Below are positions 15,305 to 25,212 of a DNA stretch of 64,000 nucleotides, piece after piece. The position numbers and the translations under genes are program-made. Each line of letters opens with the position of its first letter. Position 1 is the first letter of the stretch. Source of the DNA: an uncultured Desulfobacterales bacterium (lineage in GTDB: Bacteria > Desulfobacterota > Desulfobacteria > Desulfobacterales > JAHEIW01); NCBI GenBank assembly GCA_947259495.1, contig CAMYLV010000022.1, forward strand, positions 33,395 through 97,394. The letters run 5' to 3'. Below the pieces are notes generated by a model, which did not search any database, had not been told where the DNA came from, and was given only the letters and a program-made list of their open reading frames with translations.

Positions 15305-17731
15305 ATGAAAGTAAGTTTAAGCTGGCTCAATGATTATGTGAACATCGAAATGGCGCCGTCGGATCTGGCGGAGGCATTGACGATGGTCGGACTCGAAATT
15401 GAGTCGGTATCCGAACGCTACCGCTATTTGGATACGGTCTATGTCGGTCGAATTGAGGAGATCGGACCGCACCCCAATGCGGATAAATTGCACCTGTGTC
15501 GGGTCGATACTGGGCGGGAACAGATTTCAGTTGTCTGTGGCGCGCCCAATGCCGAAATCGGGATGCTTTCACCGATCGCCTTACCGGGCACCGAATTTCC
15601 GGATGGCTTTGTACTGGAAAAAAATGTCATTCGCGGACAAACATCCGCAGGAATGCTTTGCAGTGAAGGCGAGCTGGGCCTTGGAGACGATCGCAGCGGC
15701 ATTATGAGCCTTGACCCATCCCTGTCGGTCGGCGATCAGCTGGCTTCGGCCCTGGGACTGTCGGATACGGTTTTTGAAATCGAAATCACCCCTAACCGGC
15801 CCGATTGCCTTAGTGTTATCGGCGTTGCGCGCGAAATCGCCGCCATTCAGAACAGTCGCCTGACATACCCTGATTTCAAACTCGAAGACAAAGACAATAG
15901 CATTTCCCGGCAAACATCGATTAAAATCGAAGCACCGGACCACTGCCCGCGTTATGTGGCCCGCCTGCTTGAAGATATTCAGATTAAACCGTCCCCTTTC
16001 TGGCTGCAGGAACGGCTTTTGTCTGTTGGGCTGCGGCCCATTAATAATATCGTGGATGTGACCAACTTTGTCTTGATGGAAACCGGCCAGCCACTGCATG
16101 CCTTTGATTTTGACCGACTGTCGGAAAACAGAATTGTGGTGCGTACCGCCAACAAAGGCGAAACATTTATCACCCTGGATCAAAAAGAACGTTTCCTGGA
16201 CGCTGAAATGCTGATGATATGTGATGGCGCAAAAGCCGTGGCCATCGGCGGGGTCATGGGCGGTCTGAATTCCGAGATTGAGGATGACACCACCCGGGTA
16301 CTGTTGGAAAGTGCTTATTTTAATCCGGTCAGCATTCGCCGGACGACAAAACAGCTTGGCCTGGGTACCGACGCCGCTTATCGCTTCGAGCGCGGAGTTG
16401 ACCCAGGTGGAACCATTACGGCCGCCAATAGAGCCGCAAAACTGATGGCCGAGGTCAGCGGCGGCCGGGCGGTCGGCGGCCTGATAGACGAATATCCCGG
16501 GCGGCAGTCTGTAAAAAGTCTCAAGCTCAGCACCCAGAAGACCAACCGCTTGCTGGGAACACGCCTGCAGCGCAAGCAAATTGAAAATCTTCTCAAATCC
16601 ATTGAATTCACCATTGGGCAAAAAACCGCTGCAAAAGATAAAGATACCCTAGTGGTGACCCCGCCGAGCTTCCGGGTGGATATTTCCAGACCGGAGGATT
16701 TAATGGAAGAAGTGGCCCGGCTATTCGGCTATAACAACATACCGACGACATTTCCGCAAATGCCGGCCACCGGCCGATTATCGACCAAAGAAATCAACTT
16801 GCGCAACCGGACGCGCTTGCTGATGAACGGCTTTGGTTTCCGCGAAGCCATCAACTACAGTTTTGCGCATCGCCAATCCGGTGACCACTTGAGACTAAAA
16901 GCCGCTGATCCACGCAGACAACTTGTGAATATTTTAAATCCGCTGACCGAAGATCAGGCCGCAATGCGCACCTCTTTAGTTCCGGGATTACTGCAGACGG
17001 CACATTATAATTTTGCCCAGCAGATAAAAAATTTAAGGATTTTTGAAATCGGAAAAATCTTTATCGATGAAACTTCGCAACAGCTGCCCACAGAAAATGA
17101 GGTGCTGGCCGGGCTCTGGACAGGGTCCCGCTATGAGGCTTCCTGGCATGGTCATGAGGCACAATGCGATTTTTATGACATCAAAGGTGTGGTCGAAGCC
17201 TTTTTAAATGCGCTGCAGATTAACGACGTTCAATTTAGCCGCCTGCCGGAAAACGAGTGCACTTATACCCGCCCCGGGTATAGCGCCCAGATTTTAGGCA
17301 ACCAGACCCGGTTGGGTTTGGTGGGGCAACTTCATCCGCAGGTGCTTGCCAATTTCGACTTAGCGCAAGCAGCGTTTTTATTTGAACTCAATTTCGATAA
17401 CCTGATACCGTTGCTTAAGGACACAACAGTTTCCAGACCGACTCCCAAGTTTCCGGCAATCTTCAGGGACATCACCATCATCGTGAACACGGCGCTTGAA
17501 ACCCGGGAGATTATCAGCACAGCCCTAAAACAGTCGCCTGAACTGGTGGAAGATGTCCGCCTGCTGAGTGTGTTCGAGGGCACACCCATTGCCCCGGGCA
17601 ATAAAAGCGTATCCCTGCGGGTCACCTATCGGTCACCACAAAAAACTCTGGAAGATGAAGCTGTAACACCGATCCATCAATCTATTGCGGACAGGTTGGT
17701 TAAGACATTTAATGCCAGTTTGCCGGCCTGA
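15305..17731 (+). CDS. pheT: Phenylalanyl-tRNA synthetase beta subunit
   Basis: 808 aa. Domain order is standard: N-terminal MKVSLSWLNDYV, EMAP-like tRNA-binding OB fold at about 40-150 (GRIEEIGPHPNADKLHLCRV), B3/B4 editing region at about 210-390 (NIVDVTNFVLMETGQPLHAFD), B5 domain at about 400-485, catalytic-like domain, and C-terminal anticodon-binding FDX-ACB domain (KFPAIFRDITIIV through VSLRVTYRSPQKTL). It provides tRNA-Phe recognition and mis-charged Tyr editing. Full length; the ATG at 15305 is preceded by CGGAG. Confidence 0.96.
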   Translation: MKVSLSWLNDYVNIEMAPSDLAEALTMVGLEIESVSERYRYLDTVYVGRIEEIGPHPNADKLHLCRVDTGREQISVVCGAPNAEIGMLSPIALPGTEFPDGFVLEKNVIRGQTSAGMLCSEGELGLGDDRSGIMSLDPSLSVGDQLASALGLSDTVFEIEITPNRPDCLSVIGVAREIAAIQNSRLTYPDFKLEDKDNSISRQTSIKIEAPDHCPRYVARLLEDIQIKPSPFWLQERLLSVGLRPINNIVDVTNFVLMETGQPLHAFDFDRLSENRIVVRTANKGETFITLDQKERFLDAEMLMICDGAKAVAIGGVMGGLNSEIEDDTTRVLLESAYFNPVSIRRTTKQLGLGTDAAYRFERGVDPGGTITAANRAAKLMAEVSGGRAVGGLIDEYPGRQSVKSLKLSTQKTNRLLGTRLQRKQIENLLKSIEFTIGQKTAAKDKDTLVVTPPSFRVDISRPEDLMEEVARLFGYNNIPTTFPQMPATGRLSTKEINLRNRTRLLMNGFGFREAINYSFAHRQSGDHLRLKAADPRRQLVNILNPLTEDQAAMRTSLVPGLLQTAHYNFAQQIKNLRIFEIGKIFIDETSQQLPTENEVLAGLWTGSRYEASWHGHEAQCDFYDIKGVVEAFLNALQINDVQFSRLPENECTYTRPGYSAQILGNQTRLGLVGQLHPQVLANFDLAQAAFLFELNFDNLIPLLKDTTVSRPTPKFPAIFRDITIIVNTALETREIISTALKQSPELVEDVRLLSVFEGTPIAPGNKSVSLRVTYRSPQKTLEDEAVTPIHQSIADRLVKTFNASLPA

Positions 17732-17747
17732 TCGCTACAACCATTTC

Positions 17748-18104
17748 ATGGTCTTAAAAATGCGAGAAAAAAAATCAAGGATTAAGGACATACCGGACAA
17801 ACTTTATTTCAGGATTGGCGAAGTCAGTAATATAGCAGGAATCCCCGCTTACGTCCTGCGGTTTTGGGAAACCGAATTTTCCCGGATTCGACCGAAACGG
17901 ACCGCCGCGGGACAGCGGCTGTATACCCGCGCTGATATTGAGCTGATTTTAAAAATCAAAAAGCTTCTCTATGAAAAAAAATTTACCATCCAGGGCGCCC
18001 GACAGCATTTATCCGTCAGATCCCGTAAAAGTGAGGCTTCGGAAAAGCAATTACTGGCGGATTTGCACGCAGAGCTCAAATCCTTAAGAGATTTGCTCGA
18101 CTAA
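17748..18104 (+). CDS. MerR-family transcriptional regulator
   Basis: 118 aa with a MerR-type winged helix at about residues 20-90: LYFRIGEVSNIAGIPAYVLR, WETEFSRIRPKRTAAGQRLYT and DIELILKIKKLLYEKKFT. A short C-terminal coiled coil follows; no effector-binding domain or Cys sensor is visible. Small MerR regulators of this type commonly follow pheT (sometimes after ihfA) in deltaproteobacteria. The ATG at 17748 lies 16 bp after pheT; an internal ATG at 17760 is an alternative. The target is unknown. Confidence 0.88.
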   Translation: MVLKMREKKSRIKDIPDKLYFRIGEVSNIAGIPAYVLRFWETEFSRIRPKRTAAGQRLYTRADIELILKIKKLLYEKKFTIQGARQHLSVRSRKSEASEKQLLADLHAELKSLRDLLD

Positions 18105-18155
18105 TGAAATATATTGACAACCGCTCGATTTTGTCATAATCATTTAAGTTAAAGA

Positions 18156-18231
18156 GCGGGCATAGCTCAGCTGGTAGAGTACAAGCTTCCCAAGCTTGGT
18201 GTCGCGAGTTCGAATCTCGTTGCCCGCTCCA
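18156..18231 (+). tRNA. tRNA-Gly (CCC anticodon), CCA encoded
   Basis: 76 nt folding as a cloverleaf: acceptor GCGGGCA/TGCCCGC with discriminator T and encoded CCA, D arm GCTC...GAGT, anticodon stem CAAGC/GCTTG with loop TTCCCAA (anticodon CCC at 18189-18191), and T arm CGAG-TTCGAAT-CTCG. It decodes GGG. It occupies the place upstream of rimP-nusA where other bacteria often have a tRNA gene. Confidence 0.95.
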
Positions 18232-18298
18232 GTTTGGTTCGTTTCCTTTTACTGATAACTTTTACCGCACAAAGTCAAAGGTCTACCTGGAGTTAAGG

Positions 18299-18323
18299 AA
18301 ACGGGCGTCAGCCCGTTTTTTGT
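18299..18323 (+). terminator. Intrinsic terminator after tRNA-Gly
   Basis: Stem AAACGGGC (18299-18306) / GCCCGTTT (18311-18318) with loop GTCA followed by a T-rich tract (TTTTTTGTTTTTT). It ends the tRNA transcript about 70 nt past the CCA. Confidence 0.85.
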
Positions 18324-18342
18324 TTTTTCAGGCTGAGTTTTA

Positions 18343-18478
18343 TAGTGGTTGCCAAAAAAACGTTCCAATATTTATAGGGGTTGTCAAAAAACGTTGCGGT
18401 ATTCAAACGTTTTTTTCTACAACCACTTATGCCCCAATTCCATATATCGGAACACTATTATGGAAAGCGGTATAAATA
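18343..18478 (+). repeat. Dispersed element F, copy 1 (5' end duplicated)
   Basis: Contains GTGGTTGCCAAAAAAACGTTCC, then a second GGGGTTGTCAAAAAACGTT, an inverted AAACGTTTTTTTCTACAACC and the tail GGAACACTATTATGGAAAGC. It matches copies at 38209-38310 and 38542-38648 and a split minus-strand copy at 31641-32119. It sits between the tRNA terminator and rimP. Confidence 0.8.
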
Positions 18479-18484
18479 GATCCG

Positions 18485-19018
18485 GTGAAAACGAAACGAC
18501 ATAATTTTAAAACCAAACCATTGGGCCGGACCCGACGATCCGGAGCCAAAAACGAGAAAGCGATCATCAGGCAGATAGAGGCGCTGGTCGACCCGCTGTG
18601 TGATAGCGAGGGTTTAGAGCTCGTGCATATTGAATATCAGCGCGAATCCGGTGGCAGGATCCTGCGACTGTATATTGACCGACTCGCAGGCGTCAGCATC
18701 GATGATTGTGTCAACGTGAGTCGCCAGTTAAATGACCTGCTCGATGTCAATCTTGATGATATGGGGCCGTATACACTGGAAGTTACATCACCGGGACCGG
18801 AGCGGCCTCTATCTAAACTGCAGGATTATGAACGCTTCAAGGGTCGCAAGGCGAAGATAAAAACACGGCAACCGATTAATGAACAAAAAAACTTTACCGG
18901 TATTATTATCGGGACATCCGCTGAGCAGATAAAATTATCGTCAAATGAAGAAACCGTCGTCATTCCGTTTGGACATATCGCCAAAGCGCGGCTTGTCGAC
19001 GCTGATGGAGAAATCTGA
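18485..19018 (+). CDS. rimP: Ribosome maturation factor RimP
   Basis: 177 aa, needed for 30S subunit maturation. Family blocks: LVDPLCDSEGLELVHIEYQR, LRLYIDRLAGVSIDDCVNVS, YTLEVTSPGPERPLSKLQDY, with an SH3-like C-terminal domain. The N-terminus carries a basic extension of about 20 residues (MKTKRHNFKTKPLGRTRRSG). Start GTG at 18485; a later start would lose only the extension. The stop overlaps the nusA ATG (ATG at 19018), indicating translational coupling. First gene of the nusA-infB operon. Confidence 0.95.
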   Translation: MKTKRHNFKTKPLGRTRRSGAKNEKAIIRQIEALVDPLCDSEGLELVHIEYQRESGGRILRLYIDRLAGVSIDDCVNVSRQLNDLLDVNLDDMGPYTLEVTSPGPERPLSKLQDYERFKGRKAKIKTRQPINEQKNFTGIIIGTSAEQIKLSSNEETVVIPFGHIAKARLVDADGEI

Positions 19019-20595
19019 TGCAAATTTCAGATATCAAACGTGTTGTTGAACAGGTGAGCCGAGATAAAGGCATCGAACGAAAAGTTTTGATTAAGGCCCT
19101 GGAAGAGGCTTTAAAATCCGCTGCCCGTAAAAAGTTCGGCAGCAAAATGGATATCGAGGTCCAATACAATGAAGACTCCGGGGAGATTGAAGTTTTTCAA
19201 TTCAAGGATGTTGCCGAAGTGGTGACCGAGCCGGCGCTTGAAATCAGTCTGGAAGAAGGCCGCAAGCTGGATTCGGGATGTGAAATCGGAGACAGCCTCG
19301 GTACTAAAATGGACACTAGCACATTCGGCCGAATAGCGGCTCAATCGGCTAAGCAGGTCATCATCCAGAAAATGAAAGATGCGGAAAAAGATGCTGTATA
19401 TGCGAGTTTCGTCGATCGCAAAGGCGAGACGATCAACGGTATCGTGCAACGCATTGACCGCGGCGACATCATTGTTAATCTGGGGCACACCGAAGGGATT
19501 GTCCATGTGCGCGAACAGGTCCCTAAAGAAACCTATCGACGCGGTGATCGAATCCGCGCTTACATTTTAGATGTCCTGCATGAATCTCGCGGCCCGCAGA
19601 TCATTCTGTCTCGGACGCATCCGAACTTTTTGATCCATCTGTTTCACACTGAAGTGCCTGAAATCAGGGAATCAATCGTAACCATCATGGGAGCTGCACG
19701 CGAACCGGGCGTCCGGGCCAAAATCGCGGTGGCTTCAAATAATTCCGATATCGACCCCGTAGGTGCCTGTGTGGGCATGAAAGGCAGCCGCGTCCAAAAC
19801 GTTGTGCAGGAATTAAGAGGTGAAAAAATCGATATTATTCCGTGGCATGTCGATCCGGCCAAATTCGTGTGCAATGCCCTGGCACCGGCTGAAATTTCCC
19901 GGGTTATCATTGATGAAGCCAATCAAACCATGGAGGTTATCGTCCCGGATGATTTTTTATCGATTGCCATCGGCAAAAAGGGGCAAAATGTCAGACTGGC
20001 TTCAAAATTGACCAGTTGGAATTTGGATGTCAAAAGTGAAACCAAATACACGATCGCCATGCAAAGCGGATATGATTCATTGGTTGCTTTGCCGGGCGTT
20101 GGCATCAGTATGGCGGATGCGCTTTATGAATTGGGGTTTTATTCAGCTGAAGAGATCAGCAATGCCACGCCGGAGGATTTAATTCAAATCAGGGGAATCG
20201 GGGATGAAACAGCCAAGAAATTGATTGCCGCCGCTCAGACGGCTGTAGCAGAGGCCGAACAGGCTGAAGAAATGGAAGAAGAGGTGGCCGCAGGGGCCAG
20301 CAAAACCGATGAGACCGAGGGCAATGACGCCGATGCCGCCGCTCAGACGGCTGTCGCAGAGGCCGAGCAGGCTGAAGAAAAAGAAGAAGAGGTGGCCGCA
20401 GAGGCCAGCAAAACCGATACCGGCGAAACCGATGATACCGAAGGCGATGCGCCGCCTGCTGAAGAACCACAAGCGCGTCAGGCCAAATCAGAAGGCCTCG
20501 ATCAGCCGGGCGGTGACCTGTCTGAAATTGCTGAATCCGATGCCGCAATCGCCGATGAACACACCGATGATAAAACGGATACAGAAGATCGTTAG
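19018..20595 (+). CDS. nusA: Transcription termination/antitermination factor NusA with duplicated acidic tail
   Basis: 525 aa. N-terminal RNA polymerase-binding domain (1-130), S1 domain (GIVQRIDRGDIIVNLGHTEG), two KH domains (SNNSDIDPVGACVGMKGSRV; LSIAIGKKGQNVRLASKL), then a helix-hairpin-helix region (LVALPGVGISMADALYELGF). After about residue 400 comes an acidic Ala/Glu-rich tail containing two 28-residue copies (AAAQTAVAEAEQAEE, EEEVAA, ASKTD), encoded by 84-bp repeats at 20227-20310 and 20335-20418. The tail is longer than usual NusA. Confidence 0.96.
   Translation: MQISDIKRVVEQVSRDKGIERKVLIKALEEALKSAARKKFGSKMDIEVQYNEDSGEIEVFQFKDVAEVVTEPALEISLEEGRKLDSGCEIGDSLGTKMDTSTFGRIAAQSAKQVIIQKMKDAEKDAVYASFVDRKGETINGIVQRIDRGDIIVNLGHTEGIVHVREQVPKETYRRGDRIRAYILDVLHESRGPQIILSRTHPNFLIHLFHTEVPEIRESIVTIMGAAREPGVRAKIAVASNNSDIDPVGACVGMKGSRVQNVVQELRGEKIDIIPWHVDPAKFVCNALAPAEISRVIIDEANQTMEVIVPDDFLSIAIGKKGQNVRLASKLTSWNLDVKSETKYTIAMQSGYDSLVALPGVGISMADALYELGFYSAEEISNATPEDLIQIRGIGDETAKKLIAAAQTAVAEAEQAEEMEEEVAAGASKTDETEGNDADAAAQTAVAEAEQAEEKEEEVAAEASKTDTGETDDTEGDAPPAEEPQARQAKSEGLDQPGGDLSEIAESDAAIADEHTDDKTDTEDR
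20227..20418 (+). repeat. 84-bp in-frame tandem duplication in nusA
   Basis: Units 20227-20310 and 20335-20418 differ at only a few positions and are separated by 24 bp. Each encodes 28 residues of the acidic tail. The high DNA identity, not only protein identity, indicates a recent duplication. Confidence 0.9.
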
Positions 20596-20725
20596 CCCTC
20601 GATCACATAAAATAGAGACGCGCCCTTGTGTGATATTGATACTTGCATCGAACCAACAACCCGGTGGAGTGAACGCTAAACAACGGTCACATGCCGGTTA
20701 AGAATCAAAACCTTTGGGGGAAAGA

Positions 20726-23284
20726 ATGGCCAAGCTCAGAGTGTACGAACTTGCCAGAGATTTGAATATGACCAACAAGGTGCTTATTGCCAAGCTTAAT
20801 GGCTTGGATGTTGCTGTTAAAAGCCATATGAGTGCCTTGGATGAGGAGATCATTTCCAGGGTCAAATCATCTCTGTTTGGCGCCAAAGAGGAAACCGTCG
20901 AAGAAACACGCATAAAACCGACGGTTATTCGTCGGCGCCGTAAAACTGTTCAAGTTGAAGTGGCCGCGCCCTCAGAGGCAGAGACACAGGAAACCGATGC
21001 GACCACGACCCAGGCGGACGCAGCAGCTGAAGAGGCTAATCAAGAAGCCGCTCCCCTGGGGGTGGCCGAGGAAGCAACTGTACAGGAAGCGGCTGAAAAA
21101 CCGTTAGCCGAGGAAAAGCCGGCTGCCCAAAAAGCGGCCAAGACCGCAAAAGCCCGCAAGAAAGACGCCTCTGCTAAAATTATTAAACTGCCAATTAAAC
21201 CGCCGCAAAAACCACTAAAAGAGAAAAAAGCGAAACCGCAGAAAGCAAAAGTTGAAGCGCTGCCCTCCCGCAAAGCGGTTCGGGAACATCCGCCAAAGGG
21301 AGGCGAATTACCTTCCTCAGATAAAAAGAAAAGAAAACGCAAGCCAAAGTATGAAGAGTCGGAGGTCGATAAGAAATTCCTGAAAAAGAAAATCTCTTTC
21401 CGCAAAAAAGCGGTAGTCGAAGGTGCGGATCTTTACGGGGCAGGATATCGACCGCGCAAGCAGCGCAAGCCGGGCAAAGGCAGGAAAATCGCCGGCGGAC
21501 AAAAGACTCAGATAACCGTTGCTAAAGCAATCAAACGCCGAATCAAAATTGACGAGGCGATTGTTCTATCAGAACTGGCCAAACGCATGGGAATTAAAGC
21601 CAGCGAGATCATTAAGTTTATGATGACAATGGGGTCCATGGCCACGGTCAATCAAACCATTGATTATGATACCGCTTCGCTGATTGCCAGCGAATTTGAA
21701 TATGAGGTGGAACGTGCCAGCTTCGAGGAAGAAGCCCTGTTAAAGCAAGAAACCGATGACCCCGAAAAACTGGTACCACGCCCGCCGGTCGTTACCATCA
21801 TGGGGCATGTTGATCATGGCAAAACTTCTCTGCTGGATGTTATTCGTCAATCTCGGATTTCAGAAATGGAGGCCGGCGGAATTACGCAACATATCGGCGC
21901 CTATCTTGTGAAAACCAAGAAGGGACAAATCGTCTTTTTAGATACGCCCGGCCACGAGGCCTTTACAGCAATGAGGGCACGCGGTGCCCAGGTGACCGAT
22001 ATCGTGGTTTTGGTGGTTGCCGCCGATGATGGCGTCATGCCGCAGACCAATGAAGCCATTAATCACGCCAGGGCAGCTGAAGTTCCCATAATCGTGGCCA
22101 TCAATAAAATCGACAAACAGAATGCCGATCCCGATAAAGTGCAACGGGAACTTGCCGAAATCGGCCTGACTCCCGAAGACTGGGGAGGAGACACCATTTA
22201 TGTCAAAGTTTCAGCCAAGGAGGCCGAAGGAATTGATGACCTGCTCGAAATGATTTCGCTTCAAGCCGAAGTTTTGGAGCTCAAAGCCAATCCCGATAAA
22301 CTGGCCACCGGTCATGTGGTGGAAGCAAAAATCGATTCGGGGCGGGGCGCCATCGCCACTCTTTTGGTCACCGAAGGCACGCTGCGGGCAGGTGAGCCGG
22401 TAGTGTGCGGCATGCATTACGGCAGAACCCGGGCGATGCTGGATGACAGAGGCAATCAGATTGAATCAGCCGGGCCATCCATACCGGTAGAACTCGTTGG
22501 CCTATCCGGAGTGCCAATGGCCGGCGACGAATTTTTCGCGCTAAAAGATGAAAAATATGCCAAGCAGGTCAGCGAACATCGACAGCAGAAACAAAGGTCA
22601 AAGGAACTGGCGCAATCGAGCCGCTTGAGTCTTGACAAACTTTACGAGCGCATGCAAGAGGGTGAAGTCAAGGATTTGAACCTCATCATCAAGGCGGATG
22701 TCCATGGTTCAATCGAAGCCTTAAACGATTCACTGACCAAACTTTCCAATGATGAGGTCAATGTAAACGTTGTTCACTCCGCAAGCGGTACGATTGCCGA
22801 ATCGGATATCTCCCTGGCGACCGTTTCAAATGCCATTATTATCGGTTTCAACGTTCGGCCCACTCCCAAAGTCCAGGCACTGGCAAACGAGGAAAATGTG
22901 GACATGCGCTTTTACAGTGTCATCTATGATGTCATCAAAGATGTCAAAAATGCAATGACCGGAATGATGGCATCCACATTTGAGGAACAAATTTTGGGTA
23001 CGGCAGAGGTTCGCGAAGTCTTTCAGATTCCCAAGATTGGCAATATTGCCGGCTGCTATGTAACGGATGGCAAAATTGGGCGCGGCCAGAACATGCGCCT
23101 CCTTAGAGACGGCGTTGTGGTTTTTGAAGGTAAAAATTCTTCGTTGCGCCGATTTAAAGATGATGTCAAAGAAGTCCAGGCCGGTTATGAATGCGGCATC
23201 GGCATAGAGCGTTTCAATGATATCAAAGTCGGCGATACGATTGACTGTTATTACTTGAAGGAGATTAGACCCGAACTCGAATAA
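20726..23284 (+). CDS. infB: Translation initiation factor IF-2
   Basis: 852 aa. N-terminal IF2N domain ([20 protein letters not shown]), a long Ala/Glu then Lys-rich linker (about 60-260), a second IF2N-like block ([20 protein letters not shown]), then the G domain with G1 [10 protein letters not shown]3 DTPGHEAFT and G4 NKID, followed by domains II-IV with C-terminal initiator-tRNA-binding region. It delivers fMet-tRNA to the 30S subunit. The ATG at 20726 lies behind GGGGGAAAG; a TTG at 20714 in frame is less likely. No ylxR is present between nusA and infB. Confidence 0.96.
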   Translation: MAKLRVYELARDLNMTNKVLIAKLNGLDVAVKSHMSALDEEIISRVKSSLFGAKEETVEETRIKPTVIRRRRKTVQVEVAAPSEAETQETDATTTQADAAAEEANQEAAPLGVAEEATVQEAAEKPLAEEKPAAQKAAKTAKARKKDASAKIIKLPIKPPQKPLKEKKAKPQKAKVEALPSRKAVREHPPKGGELPSSDKKKRKRKPKYEESEVDKKFLKKKISFRKKAVVEGADLYGAGYRPRKQRKPGKGRKIAGGQKTQITVAKAIKRRIKIDEAIVLSELAKRMGIKASEIIKFMMTMGSMATVNQTIDYDTASLIASEFEYEVERASFEEEALLKQETDDPEKLVPRPPVVTIMGHVDHGKTSLLDVIRQSRISEMEAGGITQHIGAYLVKTKKGQIVFLDTPGHEAFTAMRARGAQVTDIVVLVVAADDGVMPQTNEAINHARAAEVPIIVAINKIDKQNADPDKVQRELAEIGLTPEDWGGDTIYVKVSAKEAEGIDDLLEMISLQAEVLELKANPDKLATGHVVEAKIDSGRGAIATLLVTEGTLRAGEPVVCGMHYGRTRAMLDDRGNQIESAGPSIPVELVGLSGVPMAGDEFFALKDEKYAKQVSEHRQQKQRSKELAQSSRLSLDKLYERMQEGEVKDLNLIIKADVHGSIEALNDSLTKLSNDEVNVNVVHSASGTIAESDISLATVSNAIIIGFNVRPTPKVQALANEENVDMRFYSVIYDVIKDVKNAMTGMMASTFEEQILGTAEVREVFQIPKIGNIAGCYVTDGKIGRGQNMRLLRDGVVVFEGKNSSLRRFKDDVKEVQAGYECGIGIERFNDIKVGDTIDCYYLKEIRPELE

Positions 23285-23427
23285 AAACTGTTTCAAGCCA
23301 TTTCTCTTTTGTCCGCTGGCGGTGTTACAATTCGCTTCAAAATGCTCGCGTACTATCGGTACACTCCGCTTTTGAACCGAATTAAGCCTTGCCATCGAAC
23401 AAAACCTAAGCGCCTTGAAACAGTTTT
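23284..23427. repeat. Palindromic element with perfect 14-bp terminal inverted repeats
   Basis: AAAACTGTTTCAAG (23284-23297) and its exact complement (23414-23427) flank a near-palindrome whose centre is GCGTACTATCGGTACAC. The architecture resembles family D but the ends differ. It begins at the infB stop codon and could act as a 3' structure of that message. Confidence 0.7.
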
Positions 23428-23550
23428 AACACATGTAGAACAATAGCTTGAAATAAAAGACCACCCCTTTGGGGTTTAAGGTTAACGGATAGTACGCCTA
23501 AAGCGAAGCGCTCCTTAAGCAAAGCGCTCCTTCCGCGGAGCGAAGCGATT

Positions 23551-23838
23551 ATGGTAATCGGAAATGGAATTATCACCTTTAGATTATACGACTGCCGCTC
23601 ATTGAAAGGAAAAAGAAAAGTGGTTCGATCGATCGTCAGCCGGCTGCGCAACAATTTTAACGCATCGGTGGCGGAAGTCGGGTCAAACGATATGCACCAG
23701 CGCGCCGAAATTGGTTTTTCGATGGTCGGCAACGATAAGGCCGTCATTAACTCAAAACTCGACAAGATAATTAATCTGGCCGAAGACCTCGGCCTGGCGG
23801 AAATTATTGACACTGAGATAGAAATCATTCATTTATGA
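23551..23838 (+). CDS. DUF503 / YlxP-family protein
   Basis: 95-aa small protein of the DUF503 family often found between infB and rbfA. Blocks RLYDCRSLKGKRKVVRSIVS, RLRNNFNASVAEVG and QRAEIGFSMVGND are typical. Its role is uncertain; the gene context points to ribosome assembly or RNA metabolism. The ATG at 23551 has GGAG about 10 nt upstream. The stop overlaps the rbfA ATG (ATGA), so the two are coupled. Confidence 0.9.
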   Translation: MVIGNGIITFRLYDCRSLKGKRKVVRSIVSRLRNNFNASVAEVGSNDMHQRAEIGFSMVGNDKAVINSKLDKIINLAEDLGLAEIIDTEIEIIHL

Positions 23839-24206
23839 TTCCCTTTGCACGATCAAACCGGGTCAGCGGATTAATTCAAAAAGTCCTGTCCGAGATAATG
23901 CAAAAAGATATCGGGGACCCGCGATTGAAAATGGCTACTATTACCGCAGTGGAAGTTTCGCGCGATTTAAAGCTGGCACGCATCTATTTTACGACTCCCG
24001 ACGGCGAGCAGAAAAAAGATGCGGCCATTAAGGGTTTCAACAGTGCTCGCGGATTCATTAAACGAACCCTGGCGCAAGAGCTGGGTCTCAAGTACATGCC
24101 GGACATAAAATTTTTTTACGATGAATCCTTAGAGTACGGCTCGCGTATTGACAGTTTGATCAAGTTAACCAAAGATAAAAATGGAACAGATTCTTCAACA
24201 TATTAA
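23835..24206 (+). CDS. rbfA: Ribosome-binding factor A
   Basis: 123 aa, KH-type 30S assembly factor. Blocks RVSGLIQKVLSEIMQKDIGD, PRLKMATITAVEVSRDLK, ARIYFTT and LGLKYMPDIKFFYDESLEYG are diagnostic. Binds 16S rRNA precursor helix 1 in other bacteria. Coupled to ylxP at its start and overlapping nrnA by 26 bp at its end. Confidence 0.95.
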   Translation: MIPFARSNRVSGLIQKVLSEIMQKDIGDPRLKMATITAVEVSRDLKLARIYFTTPDGEQKKDAAIKGFNSARGFIKRTLAQELGLKYMPDIKFFYDESLEYGSRIDSLIKLTKDKNGTDSSTY

Positions 24207-25152
24207 AAACAGTGGGCGTATTTTGATTGCATCACATGCAGAACCCGACGGAGATTGCCTCGGCTCCCTGGTTGCTTTGGGGTTGGCATTGAGCAAATTG
24301 GACAAAACGACAACCCTGTTTAATCCAAGCCCCATTCCGGCGGTTTACCGGTTTCTCCCCGGGGTTGAACTCATCGTAACGCAGATCAATGAGACTGAAC
24401 CATACGATTTGGCCATTATACTGGATTGCGGCGATATCGTCAGAATCGGCGAGGACAGCTCGGTTGTTGACCAGATACCGATCGTCGTTAACATCGATCA
24501 TCACGCTTCCAACACCGGCTTCGGGCACCTCCAGCTCATCGACACCGATGCCTGCGCCACAGCTGAAATCATTTACCGATTGATCAAAGCGCTGGAGATC
24601 CCCTTTGACAAGGCGATTGCGACCTCCATTTACCTGGGGATTTTAACCGATACCGGCTCTTTTCGGTTTTCAAATACAAACCCGGCAGCCTTTGCCATCA
24701 GCAAAACCATGACCGACATGGGTGTCGAGCCCCACGCGGTGGCGCAACACGTGTTTGGAACCTATTCCTTGGGTCGCATCAAACTGTTAAATATGGCATT
24801 GAACTCGATTGAAATTTCAGAAAATGGCAAATTGTCATTGATGACAGTAAGCCGAAGTATGCTGAATGCAACCGGAACGAGCACCGAAGATATAGACGGT
24901 TTGATCAATTATGCCCGCCGGATCGAGGATGTTAAGGTCGCCGCTCTTATCCATGAGATAAAAAACGGGGCCGGCAAATTCACCAATATGAACCGGTACC
25001 ATGTCAGTCTGCGTTCCGACAGTTCGGTGGATGTTGCCAAAATTGCCAGCAAATTTGGCGGCGGCGGACACACCAGTGCCGCCGGATTTCAGATTGAATC
25101 AACATTGGTGGCGTTGAAAGAAAAAATCATCAAGCTGGCGGATGACCTTTAA
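24181..25152 (+). CDS. nrnA: DHH-family phosphoesterase NrnA-like (nanoRNase/pAp phosphatase)
   Basis: 323 aa with the DHH domain motifs: ASHAEPDGDCLGS near residue 18, ILDCGD near 82, NIDHHASNTGFG near 106, and the DHHA1 domain ending GGGGHTSAAGFQI. NrnA enzymes degrade 2-5 nt RNAs and dephosphorylate 3'-phosphoadenosine 5'-phosphate. The position between rbfA and truB is the conserved one. Which of the two activities dominates here cannot be told from sequence. Overlap with rbfA suggests coupled translation. Confidence 0.92.
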   Translation: MEQILQHIKNSGRILIASHAEPDGDCLGSLVALGLALSKLDKTTTLFNPSPIPAVYRFLPGVELIVTQINETEPYDLAIILDCGDIVRIGEDSSVVDQIPIVVNIDHHASNTGFGHLQLIDTDACATAEIIYRLIKALEIPFDKAIATSIYLGILTDTGSFRFSNTNPAAFAISKTMTDMGVEPHAVAQHVFGTYSLGRIKLLNMALNSIEISENGKLSLMTVSRSMLNATGTSTEDIDGLINYARRIEDVKVAALIHEIKNGAGKFTNMNRYHVSLRSDSSVDVAKIASKFGGGGHTSAAGFQIESTLVALKEKIIKLADDL

Positions 25153-25212
25153 AACGGCCGGTTTAAACATAAAATTATCGCGGCCGAAAATCGCTAAAGA
25201 AATGAACCATCC

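Noticed and set aside
15581..16621. 346-aa minus-strand open frame inside pheT
   Set aside because: It is fully antisense to the well-supported pheT, has no recognisable motifs, and is a shadow of codon bias.
20309..20701. 130-aa frame between nusA and infB as a YlxR homologue
   Set aside because: It lies mostly in another frame of the nusA acidic tail and lacks YlxR motifs.
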